From UBA6772 sp965183875 (GTDB taxonomy: Bacteria > Bacteroidota > Bacteroidia > Flavobacteriales > UBA7430), in assembly GCA_965183875.1 (NCBI GenBank), contig CBCYMK010000012.1, positions 1-64,000 on the forward strand: a stretch of 64,000 nt of DNA. Reading direction: 5' to 3'. Of the stretch, positions 50,633 to 59,419 are shown in pieces; the first letter of the stretch is position 1, and the number at the start of each line of letters is the position of its first letter. Both the position numbers and the translations under genes were made by a program. Below the pieces are notes generated by a model. The model had not been told where the DNA came from. It saw only the letters and a program-made list of their open reading frames with translations, and did not search any database.

Positions 50633-51388
50633 ATAGTTTTTCTTTGCAATTATATACTCAATTTTTGTTCTACTTTCATGTTTGTCATTTTTTAAGCAAG
50701 ACAAGAAATCATCCTTTATTTCGCAAAACTCTTTATCTCCTAAAAATTTTTTTAGCGACTCCATTCTCTCAAATCTATCCACCCAAGCCATATAAATATC
50801 GTTATCTACTGAACCATTACAAGTGAGTTCTCTGTCAGATATGCTATCTTCCGATATTATTGTTAATCCTTCATCCGTTATAAAGTCTCGAATTTTCCTA
50901 CCCATTTCAAAGTCATAGATATCCAAACTACGTTGCTTTTGATAAAATTGATTGAATTTCAACTGTGATTTATCAGTAATAGGTTCATGAGCAAATAAAT
51001 CATCCATTTCCACTATCGCAATCCATCCTCCTGGCTTTAATAAATCTATCCACTTTTTTAATACAGAAGCAAAATCTGGAAAATAAGCTACTGTAAAACT
51101 AGACCAAATACCATCTACTTTGAATAAGCCAAGTTCATCAATTTCTTTTAAATCACTTTGGTGATAGACTATATTTGAACCTTTATTCTCTTTCTTTGCT
51201 ATCTCTAATAAGTCATGGCTATAATCTATACCTGTGACTTGTTTAGCTCTTTGTGATAACAATTTTGATACATATCCGTTTGAACAACCCAAGTCCAATA
51301 TTCTATCGTTAGCTTTTATTGGAAGTAGATCAATATATGTTTTCCAATTTCTCCACGAAGCTTGATTTTTATATTCTTCTGTAATACT
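50627..51388 (-). CDS. Class I SAM-dependent methyltransferase, cassette-like gene 3
   Basis: A 253-residue methyltransferase from the ATG at 51388. Motif I is RILDLGCSNGYVSKLLSQ (about 33-50), motif II region VTGIDYSHDLLEIA, and GIWSSFTVAYFPDFASVL plus LLKPGGWIAIVEMDD are the later Rossmann-fold strands. The substrate is unknown; a small molecule is more likely than nucleic acid. The stop codon lies inside the attC-like box (GCATAAC). Confidence 0.85.
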   Translation of the reverse strand, partial: SITEEYKNQASWRNWKTYIDLLPIKANDRILDLGCSNGYVSKLLSQRAKQVTGIDYSHDLLEIAKKENKGSNIVYHQSDLKEIDELGLFKVDGIWSSFTVAYFPDFASVLKKWIDLLKPGGWIAIVEMDDLFAHEPITDKSQLKFNQFYQKQRSLDIYDFEMGRKIRDFITDEGLTIISEDSISDRELTCNGSVDNDIYMAWVDRFERMESLKKFLGDKEFCEIKDDFLSCLKNDKHESRTKIEYIIAKKNYA

Positions 51389-51443
51389 CATAATTCTAAC
51401 TAAAGTCAAATTACATTATTGATTGGCTGTATATAACAATTGT

Positions 51444-51642
51444 GCCTAACGTTCTGTGTATGGACAGTAGGGTAGGTTCAAAGCTATTCACTTTCGGTTT
51501 CCCACTACGCCAAAACAAACGTTTTTACTTTTAATTTTCTTTTTGTTAAACGTCAAAACTTTGTTTTGGCGTTGCCTGCTCAAAGAACAGGACTTTCAAT
51601 TTATCACTTAATGCCCTATTGGCTATACACCTTGTTGTGGGT
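51444..51642 (-). repeat. attC-like hairpin between cassette genes 4 and 3
   Basis: A 199-base imperfect palindrome bounded on the minus strand by CCCACAAC and GTTAGGC, the latter matching the integron core GTTRRRY. Internal pairs are GTGTAT / ATACAC, TAGGG / CCCTA, and a 13-bp inner stem ACGCCAAAACAAA (51507-51519) / TTTGTTTTGGCGT (51561-51573). The last codons and stop of gene 4 are encoded within it. Confidence 0.65.
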
Positions 51643-52158
51643 AGTTTTTGTTATTTCTTTTTGCAATTTCCAAGATAAATAAGTCTTTACACCAATGAAG
51701 TAAGGCCATCGACCATTGTAACCTCCATAGTACATCATATTAAAAGCGATAATATTATCTTCTGGTATCAGGATTATCCTAACGAATCTTAGAAGAAATT
51801 TTTGTTTTTCAATATTCAATTCAAGTTTATTACGTCCATATTGATACTTCCAATTTAATCTAGTCAAACTTTCCTTTAGGATCTGTTGATTTTGATCCTT
51901 GGTGAATTGATTATTAAGTATTTTTAAGTTTCTTTCAGTAAAATATCCATAAGCCATTATTATGGATAATACCCAAGCGAAGGTTGTTAGAATCTGAATA
52001 GGAGTTGAAAGGTCTTTGAAGCTATCTTTTGCAAAAATCAACATTAACAAGGGACACATGATAATAACAGAATAACCGAGGATATTGTCAAACCAGTAGC
52101 CGTCCCATGTTGGAGCTTTTCGAGTCGTTATAATTTCATCTTTTTCCTTGTCTGTCAT
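51616..52158 (-). CDS. Small membrane protein, cassette-like gene 4
   Basis: A 180-residue protein with two predicted membrane helices (about 30-47, SVIIMCPLLMLIFAKDSF; 55-73, TTFAWVLSIIMAYGYFTE) and a soluble C-terminal domain of about 100 residues. No family recognised. Its last residues (TTHNKVYSQ) are encoded by the start of the attC-like repeat, a feature common where cassette genes run into the recombination site. First gene of the array after purB. Confidence 0.7.
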   Translation of the reverse strand: MTDKEKDEIITTRKAPTWDGYWFDNILGYSVIIMCPLLMLIFAKDSFKDLSTPIQILTTFAWVLSIIMAYGYFTERNLKILNNQFTKDQNQQILKESLTRLNWKYQYGRNKLELNIEKQKFLLRFVRIILIPEDNIIAFNMMYYGGYNGRWPYFIGVKTYLSWKLQKEITKTTHNKVYSQ

Positions 52159-52168
52159 CTTTTAATTA

Positions 52169-52205
52169 CCCACAACGTACGTATAAACTCAGCTTGAGTT
52201 TATAC
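52169..52205 (-). repeat. Cassette-boundary box with perfect hairpin
   Basis: GTATAAACTC and GAGTTTATAC (52181-52205) form a perfect stem (11 bp with the next A-T pair) next to CCCACAAC (52169-52176), which on the minus strand reads GTTGTGGG, the exact complement of the box at the 3' end of cassette gene 4. It marks the upstream edge of the array. Confidence 0.6.
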
Positions 52206-52403
52206 GCTTCTAATTAATTTTCAGCATTCTCTTTGTAGCTAAGGTTCTAAGGCTTATAAAGAGTCATTTTAGGGCTTTTGAATTTCCGCAAAAACTTATT
52301 AGAATAACCTACAGTAGAGGTAGCGTTTTTTTAGCTGTTTAAAGATACTAAAATAGTAATGGTGTACAAATGAGTTTCATCTTCATTAGAAAAATAAAGC
52401 AAC

Positions 52404-52439
52404 AAAAAAGGCTTTCCGTGGTCACGGAAAGCCTTTTTT
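52404..52439. terminator. purB terminator (bidirectional)
   Basis: An 11-bp perfect stem GGCTTTCCGTG / CACGGAAAGCC with A and T runs on either side, 20 bases past the purB stop. Confidence 0.92.
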
Positions 52440-52458
52440 GTTTTATAAAATACGGGTA

Positions 52459-53802
52459 TTAAATCCCTGTATAGTTCTGTGGCGTAATTGCTTTTAATTC
52501 AGTTTTTAAAGCATCACTTACATTTAAAGTGTCGATAAACTCTGCGATACTTGTTTGTGTAATTGCAGCGTTTGTACGTGTTAAACCTTTTAGTGCTTCG
52601 TAAGGTTTAGGGTAGCCTTCTCTACGAAGAATCGTTTGGATAGCTTCAGATACCACTGCCCAGTTTTTTTCTAGGTCTCCTTGAATATTATCTTCTCTAA
52701 TAATCAACTTGTTTAGTCCTCTTAATAAGGCGCCTAAAGCAATGCTTGTATGTGCAAATGGAACACCTACATTTCTCAATACGGTAGAGTCTGTTAAATC
52801 TCTTTGTAAACGAGAAACGGGAAGTTTAGCCGATAAGTGTTCAAACAGCGCATTTGCAATACCTATATTTCCTTCTGAGTTTTCGAAGTCAATAGGGTTT
52901 ACTTTATGTGGCATAGCAGAAGAACCAACTTCACCTGCTTTAATTTTTTGCTTGAAGTAGTCCATCGAGATATACGTCCAGATATCTCTATCTAAATCTA
53001 AAATGATGGTATTAATACGTTTCATAGCATCAAATAAAGAAGCTAAATTATCGTAGTGTTCAATTTGTGTGGTAGGGTGAGAGCGGTCTAAGCCTAAAAC
53101 GTTATTTACAAAGTGATTTCCAAAAGCCAACCAGTTGTTGTTTGGGTATGCCACTAAGTGTGCGTTAAAGTTACCTGTAGCACCACCAAATTTAGCAGAA
53201 AAAGGAACTGCTTTTAATTGCTCTACCTGACGGTTAATACGTGCAATAAAGACTTCAATTTCTTTTCCCATACGGGTAGGAGAAGCTGGTTGTCCATGCG
53301 TACGAGCCAATAATGGGATGTCTTTCCACTCTATTGCAAGTTCTTTTAATTTTGAAAGTACTTCTTCTACCTGAGGTAGGTAGTTTTCCAATACAGCTTC
53401 TTTTAAAGAAAGCGGTACCGAAGTGTTGTTGATATCTTGAGAAGTCAAACCAAAGTGAATAAACTCTTTGTATTGCTCTAGTTTTAGAATGTCGAACTTT
53501 TCTTTGATGAAGTATTCAACCGCTTTTACATCGTGGTTAGTTACTTTTTCAATGTCTTTAATAGCTTGAGCATCATCTTCGCTAAAATCTGTATAAATAG
53601 CTCTTAACGATGGGTAAATAGCTTTGTCGATATTCTCTAATTGTGGAAGAGGAATTTCGCATAAAGCGATGAAATATTCAATTTCTACTCTTACACGGTA
53701 GCGTATTAAAGCGTATTCAGAAAAGTAAGTTGCCAATTCTTTACCTGCTCTTCGGTAACGACCGTCAACAGGAGAGATAGCAGTAAGTGCATTCAAATTC
53801 AT
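52459..53802 (-). CDS. purB: Adenylosuccinate lyase
   Basis: A 447-residue enzyme acting twice in purine synthesis (SAICAR and adenylosuccinate cleavage). It is recognised by the N-terminal LNALTAISPVDGRYR, TSQDINNTSVPLSL, ARTHGQPASPTRMGKEIEVF and the flexible catalytic loop GEVGSSAMPHKVNPIDFENS. The frame opens at 53829, but the ATG at 53802 gives the family N-terminus. purC, the preceding enzyme of the pathway, is on the other side of the accessory island. Confidence 0.95.
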   Translation of the reverse strand: MNLNALTAISPVDGRYRRAGKELATYFSEYALIRYRVRVEIEYFIALCEIPLPQLENIDKAIYPSLRAIYTDFSEDDAQAIKDIEKVTNHDVKAVEYFIKEKFDILKLEQYKEFIHFGLTSQDINNTSVPLSLKEAVLENYLPQVEEVLSKLKELAIEWKDIPLLARTHGQPASPTRMGKEIEVFIARINRQVEQLKAVPFSAKFGGATGNFNAHLVAYPNNNWLAFGNHFVNNVLGLDRSHPTTQIEHYDNLASLFDAMKRINTIILDLDRDIWTYISMDYFKQKIKAGEVGSSAMPHKVNPIDFENSEGNIGIANALFEHLSAKLPVSRLQRDLTDSTVLRNVGVPFAHTSIALGALLRGLNKLIIREDNIQGDLEKNWAVVSEAIQTILRREGYPKPYEALKGLTRTNAAITQTSIAEFIDTLNVSDALKTELKAITPQNYTGI

Positions 53803-53933
53803 AATCTCAGCTTGAAAATTAGGGGGCAAAGGTAAGAAAACCCCAGTTTTATGATAGGATTATCCCAATTTAGTTTTCTGTAAGTTATTTGCTTGTTCTA
53901 AATTTGCTTTTTAATACTTAAAGCAATTTTTTG

Positions 53934-54761
53934 ATGATAAAAACTCTAAACACTGCTAAAGGAGTTTCCCTAATTGGATTTAAATGTGATGAAGGTGTGC
54001 GAAGGAATAAAGGAAGGGTTGGAGCTTTTGAAGGACCCGATTTTATTCGCAAACATTTGAGTTTCGACTCCTTAAATGTTTCGGACGTAGGAGATGTTAT
54101 TTGCGAGGAGGATGATTTTACGCCTGCTCATAAATGTTTGCAAGCTAAAGTGCGCCATGAATTAGAAGCTGGGAATTTTCCATTTATTTTAGGTGGAGGC
54201 CACGATATGTCTTTCTCTAATTTTGCTGCTGCAGCAAAACATGTTTTAAAACACGAACCAAACGCTAGAGTAGCGGCTATTAATATAGATCCCCATTTCG
54301 ATATAAGAGATTTTGATAAGGGAGCCAATTCTGGAACTTCTTTTAATGAAATGGCAAAGTTTTGTGCTGCCAACCAATTGGACTTTAATTATTACTGCTT
54401 GGGGGTAAACAAGCAAAGTAATTCAAACGATTTATTTGTACTGGCGCAAAATTTAGGGGTGCGGTATTGTTTTGATGATGAGGTTGAAAAGGTGTCTGAG
54501 CTTATAAATGAATGTATAGCTAATTGTGATTATGTCTATTTTACATTAGACATGGATGCTTTTAAATCTACTTTAGCACCAGGGGTAAGCGCTCAGGCAA
54601 AAGTTGGATGGGATGTAGAGACGATTAAGTGTTTTATTACATTAATTAAAGAGTCGAATAAGTTGATAGTGGCCGATATAGCCGAATTAAATCCAAGGTT
54701 TGATATTGACGAAAGAACGGCTAAATTAGCAGCAGAGTTTACTAGATTTATTCTTTCATAA
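53934..54761 (+). CDS. Arginase-family formimidoylglutamase-like enzyme
   Basis: A 275-residue ureohydrolase-fold enzyme with manganese ligands in GGGHDMSFSNF, INIDPHFDIRDFDKGANSGT and FTLDMDAFKSTLAPGVSA. The size and the Asn/Ser-rich NSGTSFNEM segment favour formimidoylglutamase (histidine breakdown) over arginase, but no other hut genes are adjacent. The ATG at 53934 is preferred to the preceding TTG. It is followed by DUF456 and mqnA on the same strand with very small gaps. Confidence 0.82.
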   Translation: MIKTLNTAKGVSLIGFKCDEGVRRNKGRVGAFEGPDFIRKHLSFDSLNVSDVGDVICEEDDFTPAHKCLQAKVRHELEAGNFPFILGGGHDMSFSNFAAAAKHVLKHEPNARVAAINIDPHFDIRDFDKGANSGTSFNEMAKFCAANQLDFNYYCLGVNKQSNSNDLFVLAQNLGVRYCFDDEVEKVSELINECIANCDYVYFTLDMDAFKSTLAPGVSAQAKVGWDVETIKCFITLIKESNKLIVADIAELNPRFDIDERTAKLAAEFTRFILS

Positions 54762-54767
54762 AATTAT

Positions 54768-55247
54768 ATGACCCTACTGATATTAATTATTGCATTCTCC
54801 TTATTGCTTTTAGGTTTGTTAGGGAGTATTATCCCCGGATTGCCAGGGCCTCCAATTTCGTATTTAGCTGTATTGCTCATTCATTTTTTTACGGGTACAC
54901 AGTTTAGTTCTAGTTTTTTATGGACCTGGGCTATTGTTGTAGCCATAGTTTTTGTATTAGATTATACACTTCAAGCATGGGGAGTGAATAAATTTGGTGG
55001 TGGGCGAAAGTCTACCATAGGTACTTTTGTAGGTTTATTCCTTGGTTTGTTGTTTCCGCCTATTGGCTTATTAGTAGGCCCTTTTGCGGGTGCTTTTTTA
55101 GGGGCTCTTTCAGAAGTAAAGGGTGATAATACCCGTGCTTTTAAGGTGGCTATTGGTTCGTTTATAGGATTTATTACGGGTACCGTTTTAAAGCTTGGTG
55201 TTAGTGCTGCCCTCTTGTCTTATTCAATCTTTTATATTTGGTTTTAA
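54768..55247 (+). CDS. DUF456 membrane protein
   Basis: A 159-residue, very hydrophobic protein with about four helices and the DUF456 marks GLLGSIIPGLPGPPISYLAV, GGGRKSTIGTFVGLFLGLLF and GPFAGAFLGALSE. The glycine-zipper-like repeats suggest close helix packing. The function is not known. It lies 6 bases after the arginase-family gene and 2 bases before mqnA. Confidence 0.88.
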   Translation: MTLLILIIAFSLLLLGLLGSIIPGLPGPPISYLAVLLIHFFTGTQFSSSFLWTWAIVVAIVFVLDYTLQAWGVNKFGGGRKSTIGTFVGLFLGLLFPPIGLLVGPFAGAFLGALSEVKGDNTRAFKVAIGSFIGFITGTVLKLGVSAALLSYSIFYIWF

Positions 55248-55249
55248 TA

Positions 55250-56005
55250 ATGAAGAAAGTAAAAGTCGCTGCCGTCTCGTATTTAAATACCATTCCTTTT
55301 TTATACGGATTAGAAAAGGACGATAAGCTAGCATCACAAATAGATTTATACCTAGAGTATCCAGCTAAATGCGCAGATTTATTAAAGTCTGGTGCCGTAG
55401 ATCTTGCGCTTATTCCAGTAGCAGAAATCCCAAATATTCCCAATGCCGAAATTATTGGTGATTATTGTATCGGAGCTATAGGTAAAGTGAATACAGTGAT
55501 GCTTTATAGTGAATGTCCTCTAGAAGATATTACTTCTATTGCCTTAGATTACCAGTCGCGTACTTCGGTGATGTTGACTCGTGTGCTAGTAAAGAATTTT
55601 TGGAATATTGAGGTCACATTTGAAGCCACAACCGAGGGTTATGTTGATACTATTTCAGACAATAGGGCAGGGGTAGTGATAGGAGATAGGGCATTTGAGT
55701 TAAATGGGACTTTCCCTTATCAATACGATCTTTCTGAAGAGTGGTTTGCTTTTACAGGCTTGCCTTTTGTATTTGCTTGTTGGGTGGCAAATAAAAAATT
55801 AAGCAATGTTTTTGTCAGCTCTTTTAATGATGCCATGCAAAATGGAGTTTCTAATAAATCGGCTGCTATAGAATTATGGACTGAAAAGAAAAATAGCTCT
55901 ATCGATTTGAAGAGCTATTTAAATAAAGATATTTCCTATGAGTTTGATGCAACTAAAAAACTTGCTTTAAAGAAGTTTTTAGCGTTTTCAGCCGGATTTA
56001 TTTAA
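55250..56005 (+). CDS. mqnA: Chorismate dehydratase MqnA
   Basis: A 251-residue periplasmic-binding-fold enzyme that dehydrates chorismate to 3-enolpyruvylbenzoate, the first step of the futalosine menaquinone route. It has VAAVSYLNTIPFLYGLE at the start, KSGAVDLALIPVAEIPN, SRTSVMLTRVL, GDRAFELNG and LPFVFACWVANKKL. The ATG at 55250 directly follows the DUF456 stop. Its own stop overlaps by a few bases the C-terminal fragment of the IS-disrupted gene on the other strand. Confidence 0.9.
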   Translation: MKKVKVAAVSYLNTIPFLYGLEKDDKLASQIDLYLEYPAKCADLLKSGAVDLALIPVAEIPNIPNAEIIGDYCIGAIGKVNTVMLYSECPLEDITSIALDYQSRTSVMLTRVLVKNFWNIEVTFEATTEGYVDTISDNRAGVVIGDRAFELNGTFPYQYDLSEEWFAFTGLPFVFACWVANKKLSNVFVSSFNDAMQNGVSNKSAAIELWTEKKNSSIDLKSYLNKDISYEFDATKKLALKKFLAFSAGFI

Positions 56006-56182
56006 TTGAAGTGATCCTTTGGTGGTTTAGGTGGATGATCTAAATTTAGTTCTTTTGTCAGTCCTTCTATGAACAAATCAGGGTAAAGATTACTAAGTTT
56101 ATATTTTAGTGAATTTTCAATTCTAAACTCAAAGGGTATTATTACTTCTTGAGACACTTTTTTTCTTTTGTGTTTAGGCCTC
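56002..56182 (-). pseudogene. C-terminal fragment of the TonB-like gene split by IS3
   Basis: Reading the minus strand from the IS boundary gives RPKHKRKKVSQEVIIPFEFR and continues to a stop at 56002 (ending KPPKDHFN). The segment VIIPFEFRIE is the last strand of a TonB-type C-terminal domain whose earlier part is at the end of the fragment across the IS, so the two are one gene. Confidence 0.85.
56179..56182. repeat. IS3 target-site duplication, left
   Basis: CCTC, repeated at 57412-57415 at the other side of the insertion sequence. Confidence 0.75.
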
Positions 56183-56250
56183 TGTAGCCTTCCCTAAAAA
56201 TCGGACAGTCTTAAATTCGAATTTATTAACTTTAAATTCAAACTGTCATT

Positions 56251-56517
56251 ATGAAAAAAACAAATTTCACAGAGAGTCAAATTATTAAGGCTCTTCAATC
56301 AAACCAAGAAGGGCGATCAGTATCGGAAGTTTCGCGCGAATTAGGAATAGATAAGAGCACCTTTTATTATTGGCGCAAGAAGTATGGCGGCATGGAGGTT
56401 AGTCACTTAAAACGCCTTAAAGAGCTAGAACAAGAGAATAGTAAGCTCAAACATATGTACGCTGATGTTAGCTTAGATAATACGATGCTTAAAGACATCC
56501 TGTCAAAAAAGTTCTAA
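56251..56517 (+). CDS. IS3 OrfA (helix-turn-helix)
   Basis: An 88-residue DNA-binding protein with an HTH_Tnp_1-type domain (FTESQIIKALQSNQEGRSVS, then VSRELGIDKSTFYYWRKKYGG) and a C-terminal leucine-zipper-like coiled coil (LKRLKELEQENSKLKHMY). It binds the IS ends and regulates transposition. Translation also continues into orfB by frameshifting at 56505-56511. Confidence 0.92.
   Translation: MKKTNFTESQIIKALQSNQEGRSVSEVSRELGIDKSTFYYWRKKYGGMEVSHLKRLKELEQENSKLKHMYADVSLDNTMLKDILSKKF
56505..56511 (+). promoter_or_regulatory. Programmed -1 frameshift site
   Basis: The slippery heptamer A AAA AAG occurs just before the orfA stop. A -1 slip there joins orfA to an open frame (VLKPSDKQHRVGYLIKKYF) that leads into orfB without a stop. 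Confidence 0.85.
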
Positions 56518-56600
56518 AGCCTTCCGACAAGCAGCATCGGGTTGGATATCTTATAAAGAAATATTTTATAAGTATAAAAAGAGCCTGTATAGTTGTAGGA

Positions 56601-57395
56601 ATGACAAGATCAATGTGGTACTATAAAAAGAAAAAGGATGATAGTGAGGTTGTAGATAAGCTTACGTCATTAGCAAAGCAACTTCCAACTAGAGGCTTTG
56701 ATGAGTACTATAATCGAATACGTCGAGAAGGCTTTATCTGGAACAGAAAGCGAGTTTTAAGGGTCTACAGAAATATGAAGCTCAAACTAAGAAGAAAGCA
56801 TAAGAAACGTTTACCCTCAAGAGTTAAATTACCTCTTGAGACTCCATCTGCATTAAATGTGTGTTGGAATATGGACTTTATGAGTGATGCACTCACAGAT
56901 GGACGAAAGGTTCGTGTTTTCAACGTGATAGATGACTGCAATCGTGAAGCATTAGCCATCGATTCAGGTTTGTCATATCCAGCCAGAGCTGTTGTTGAAA
57001 CCTTAGAGCAATTAAAAGAAGAGATTGGTGTCCCTCAATATATCCGATGTGATAACGGACCGGAATTTATTTCTAAACTATTTATGAATTGGTGTGAGAA
57101 ACAACATATTGAAATCAAGTATACTCAACCAGGTAAGCCAACGCAAAACGGATATATAGAACGATTCAATCGGTTCTTTAGAGAAGATGTTCTGGATGCG
57201 TTTTACTTCAACGACTTACATCAGTTAAGGGTACTTAGTACAAAATGGATGAATGATTATAATTTTAACCACCCACATAAATCATTAGGGAATAAGTCCC
57301 CAAAAGAGTTTTTATCGAGATTCGATGATGAATTTAAATTCTTCATCGAATCTGAACAGAATACAGATTATTTGTCGAATTTAGAGGTGTCCTAA
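56601..57395 (+). CDS. IS3 OrfB transposase catalytic part
   Basis: The DDE integrase-fold transposase. Visible are an HTH_21-type region (LPTRGFDEYYNRIRREG and RVLRVYRNMKLKLRRK) and the catalytic residues: first Asp in NMDFMSDALTDG, second Asp in IRCDNGPEFIS, Glu in NGYIERFNRFFRED. The independent ATG at 56601 is probably not the main start; the working enzyme is the OrfAB fusion from 56251 to 57395. The last bases overlap the IS right end. Confidence 0.92.
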   Translation: MTRSMWYYKKKKDDSEVVDKLTSLAKQLPTRGFDEYYNRIRREGFIWNRKRVLRVYRNMKLKLRRKHKKRLPSRVKLPLETPSALNVCWNMDFMSDALTDGRKVRVFNVIDDCNREALAIDSGLSYPARAVVETLEQLKEEIGVPQYIRCDNGPEFISKLFMNWCEKQHIEIKYTQPGKPTQNGYIERFNRFFREDVLDAFYFNDLHQLRVLSTKWMNDYNFNHPHKSLGNKSPKEFLSRFDDEFKFFIESEQNTDYLSNLEVS

Positions 57396-57411
57396 TTAGG
57401 GGAAGGCTACA

Positions 57412-58833
57412 CCTCGTAAATAGAGGTTCGGATTCGAGAGTGTTAATAAAGTCGATTGTATAAGCATCAAAGTTTTTGTTTGGTTTAGAAATCATCTCAT
57501 AATCTAAAAACCGGCCGTCCTCATTAATAGTAAATCTAACTAGGCAGGTCCATTCATTACTATTAGCTAATTCACTTTTAGGATATTCTTTATGCTCATA
57601 AAATTTAGAATAATCAAAAGCATAGTCATCAAGTTTTAATTTTTTACTCGCCAATAAATATATCCTACTGTTGTTATTTATGTAATAGACACTTTTGAGT
57701 ACTCCTTTTTTGTATTCTTTATATAGAGTTCGTTCTAAGTAAGTGTCATAGAACTCTTCAATCCCAGACCCTTTTTCATCTAGTAGAGGTTTTCCAAAGA
57801 TGTCTAAAACTTCTAGAATTAATTCATAGTTATTTTTATAATCAGAAATAGTATGGATTTCTCCACTTTTATAATAGCTTATACTCGTGTTTATCCTTTT
57901 GTCTTCAAGAAACTCTTCCTGTTTACGGAGTTTACCATTAGGGTAGTATGATTTTTGGGTTCCATTTTTCACTAAGGGTATTAATGAATTATAATTCCCT
58001 TCTGAGATGATATCCCCATTTATGAGGTGGTATTTTAATTGAATATTATTTTCTGTATTAAAATTCACACTAACAAAATAGTCTGCATTTTTTGAATTCC
58101 TCAGTTTCTTCCAACTTCGGTCGTAGTATATATATTCGTTGTTTTTGAATTTCGTATAATAGTCGAAAATTGAAAGAAGGTTCTCAAAATCACTATTTTG
58201 AACTAGATTTTTATCGATAAACTCTTGAATCATTTCTACATTTCCAAAATAGGTGTTAAGCGTGCTTCTTAATTTTTTCCCCATTTTTGGAACTCTAATT
58301 ACTTCTCCATCTTTTGTTTTTATCAAGTAGGTAGTTATAGATTTTTGAAGTAGCGAATTATAGTAAAATTGTTTGTAGAAAGTTAACCCATCTATTTCGC
58401 ACAATACTTCTGCAAATCGTTTCCTAAATGTCACTGAATTAGGTGTTGTCGTTGTGTATTTATTTATAGTAATAAATGAATCTAATCCTACTGTAAATGC
58501 GCTGCATTGTTCTGGAGTAATAATTACTTCAGTTTCGGTAGAGTCTTCGTTATAAATGAATTCGAATTGATTTTCTAATCCTTGATATTTAACTCGTCCA
58601 TCTCTATAGTTTCCCGATATGTCGTAAAATTTACCAGGTGTAAATTCAAATTCGGCATAGTATGTTCCACTAATAGTATTAGTGGGTTTGTATTCGTGCA
58701 TGTATAAATAGCCCTCTGTGCAATGCCTGTCCATATCGAAATGGTAGCCAATTTCATCATCAGTCACCTGAGCTTTTATATCGTTTAATATAATTATACT
58801 TAATAGTAGAGTGAGTATTGAAATTAGTTTCAT
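57412..58833 (-). pseudogene. Exported TonB-C-terminal-like protein, disrupted by IS3
   Basis: Starts at ATG 58833 with a signal peptide (MKLISILTLLLSIIILNDIKAQ). The middle contains MORN-like or toxin-repeat-like segments (GTQKSYYPNGKLRKQEEFLE and SISYYKSGEIHTISDYKN). The end (WTCLVRFTINEDGRFLDYEM and following) is the first half of a TonB C-terminal-like domain. The IS3 element interrupts it after LFTR; the remaining 59 codons are at 56002-56182. Uninterrupted, the protein would be about 530 residues. The open frame reads on into the IS for about 20 codons. Confidence 0.85.
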
Positions 58834-58881
58834 GTATTATGTTTAGTCTGCTAAAGATATACAAATACCGCGATTTTTTTA

Positions 58882-59409
58882 TTAGAGTTTACTAATCAGA
58901 TCGTTTAATTTTTCTTCTTCCTCAGCCGCTGTAAATTTAAATCCATTTTCTAGATTCACTTTTTCGTAAAAACTAGCTAGGCTATAGGTTCCGATTACTT
59001 CTCCACCAAACCTAGGGAGTATACTTGCGGTATGCTCTAAGGATTGCTTGCCTCCGTAGCCACCAGAAGAAGTGCTTATTAGAACAATCTTTTTATTTTT
59101 TAAGAACTCTCTATTTATTCTACTCAACCAGTCGATGGTGTTTTTGAAGAAAGAAGGCATAAATCCATTGTATTCTGGAACTGCTATTAAGAGTGCTGTG
59201 CTTTCGGAAATCTTAGCTTCTAGTTGTTTTATAATTTCTGGATGTCCTTCTTTAGCCTCTAGGTCCAAACTGAACATTGGGCTTTCGTAGTCACGTAAAT
59301 CAAGTACTTCTACTGTCTGATTTTCTATTAGGCTTGCAGCGTGTTTTACCAATGATTGGTTAATAGATTTTGAGCTGTTACTTCCTGAAAAGGCGATTAT
59401 TTTAGTCAT
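58882..59409 (-). CDS. NADPH-dependent FMN reductase
   Basis: A 175-residue flavodoxin-fold reductase. The FMN phosphate loop is IIAFSGSNSSKSINQSLVKH at the N-terminus, the isoalloxazine loop is AVPEYNGFMPSFFKNTIDWLSR, and STSSGGYGGKQSLEH is the third flavin contact. It reduces quinones or chromate-like oxidants with NAD(P)H in relatives. It lies 10 bases after the pirin gene on the same strand and forms with it a two-gene operon opposite marR. Confidence 0.9.
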   Translation of the reverse strand: MTKIIAFSGSNSSKSINQSLVKHAASLIENQTVEVLDLRDYESPMFSLDLEAKEGHPEIIKQLEAKISESTALLIAVPEYNGFMPSFFKNTIDWLSRINREFLKNKKIVLISTSSGGYGGKQSLEHTASILPRFGGEVIGTYSLASFYEKVNLENGFKFTAAEEEEKLNDLISKL

Positions 59410-59419
59410 GGTTTTGTAT

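Larger units (their letters stand above)
56183..57411 (+). mobile_element. IS3-family insertion sequence
   Basis: A 1229-bp element. The left end TGTAGCCTTCCC and the inverted right end (GGGAAGGCTACA) match over 12 bases, with looser similarity beyond, and it is flanked by the 4-bp duplication CCTC. It carries overlapping-frame orfA and orfB with a slippery heptamer, as expected for IS3. Ends, duplication and ORFs are all intact, so the insertion appears recent and possibly active. Confidence 0.93.
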
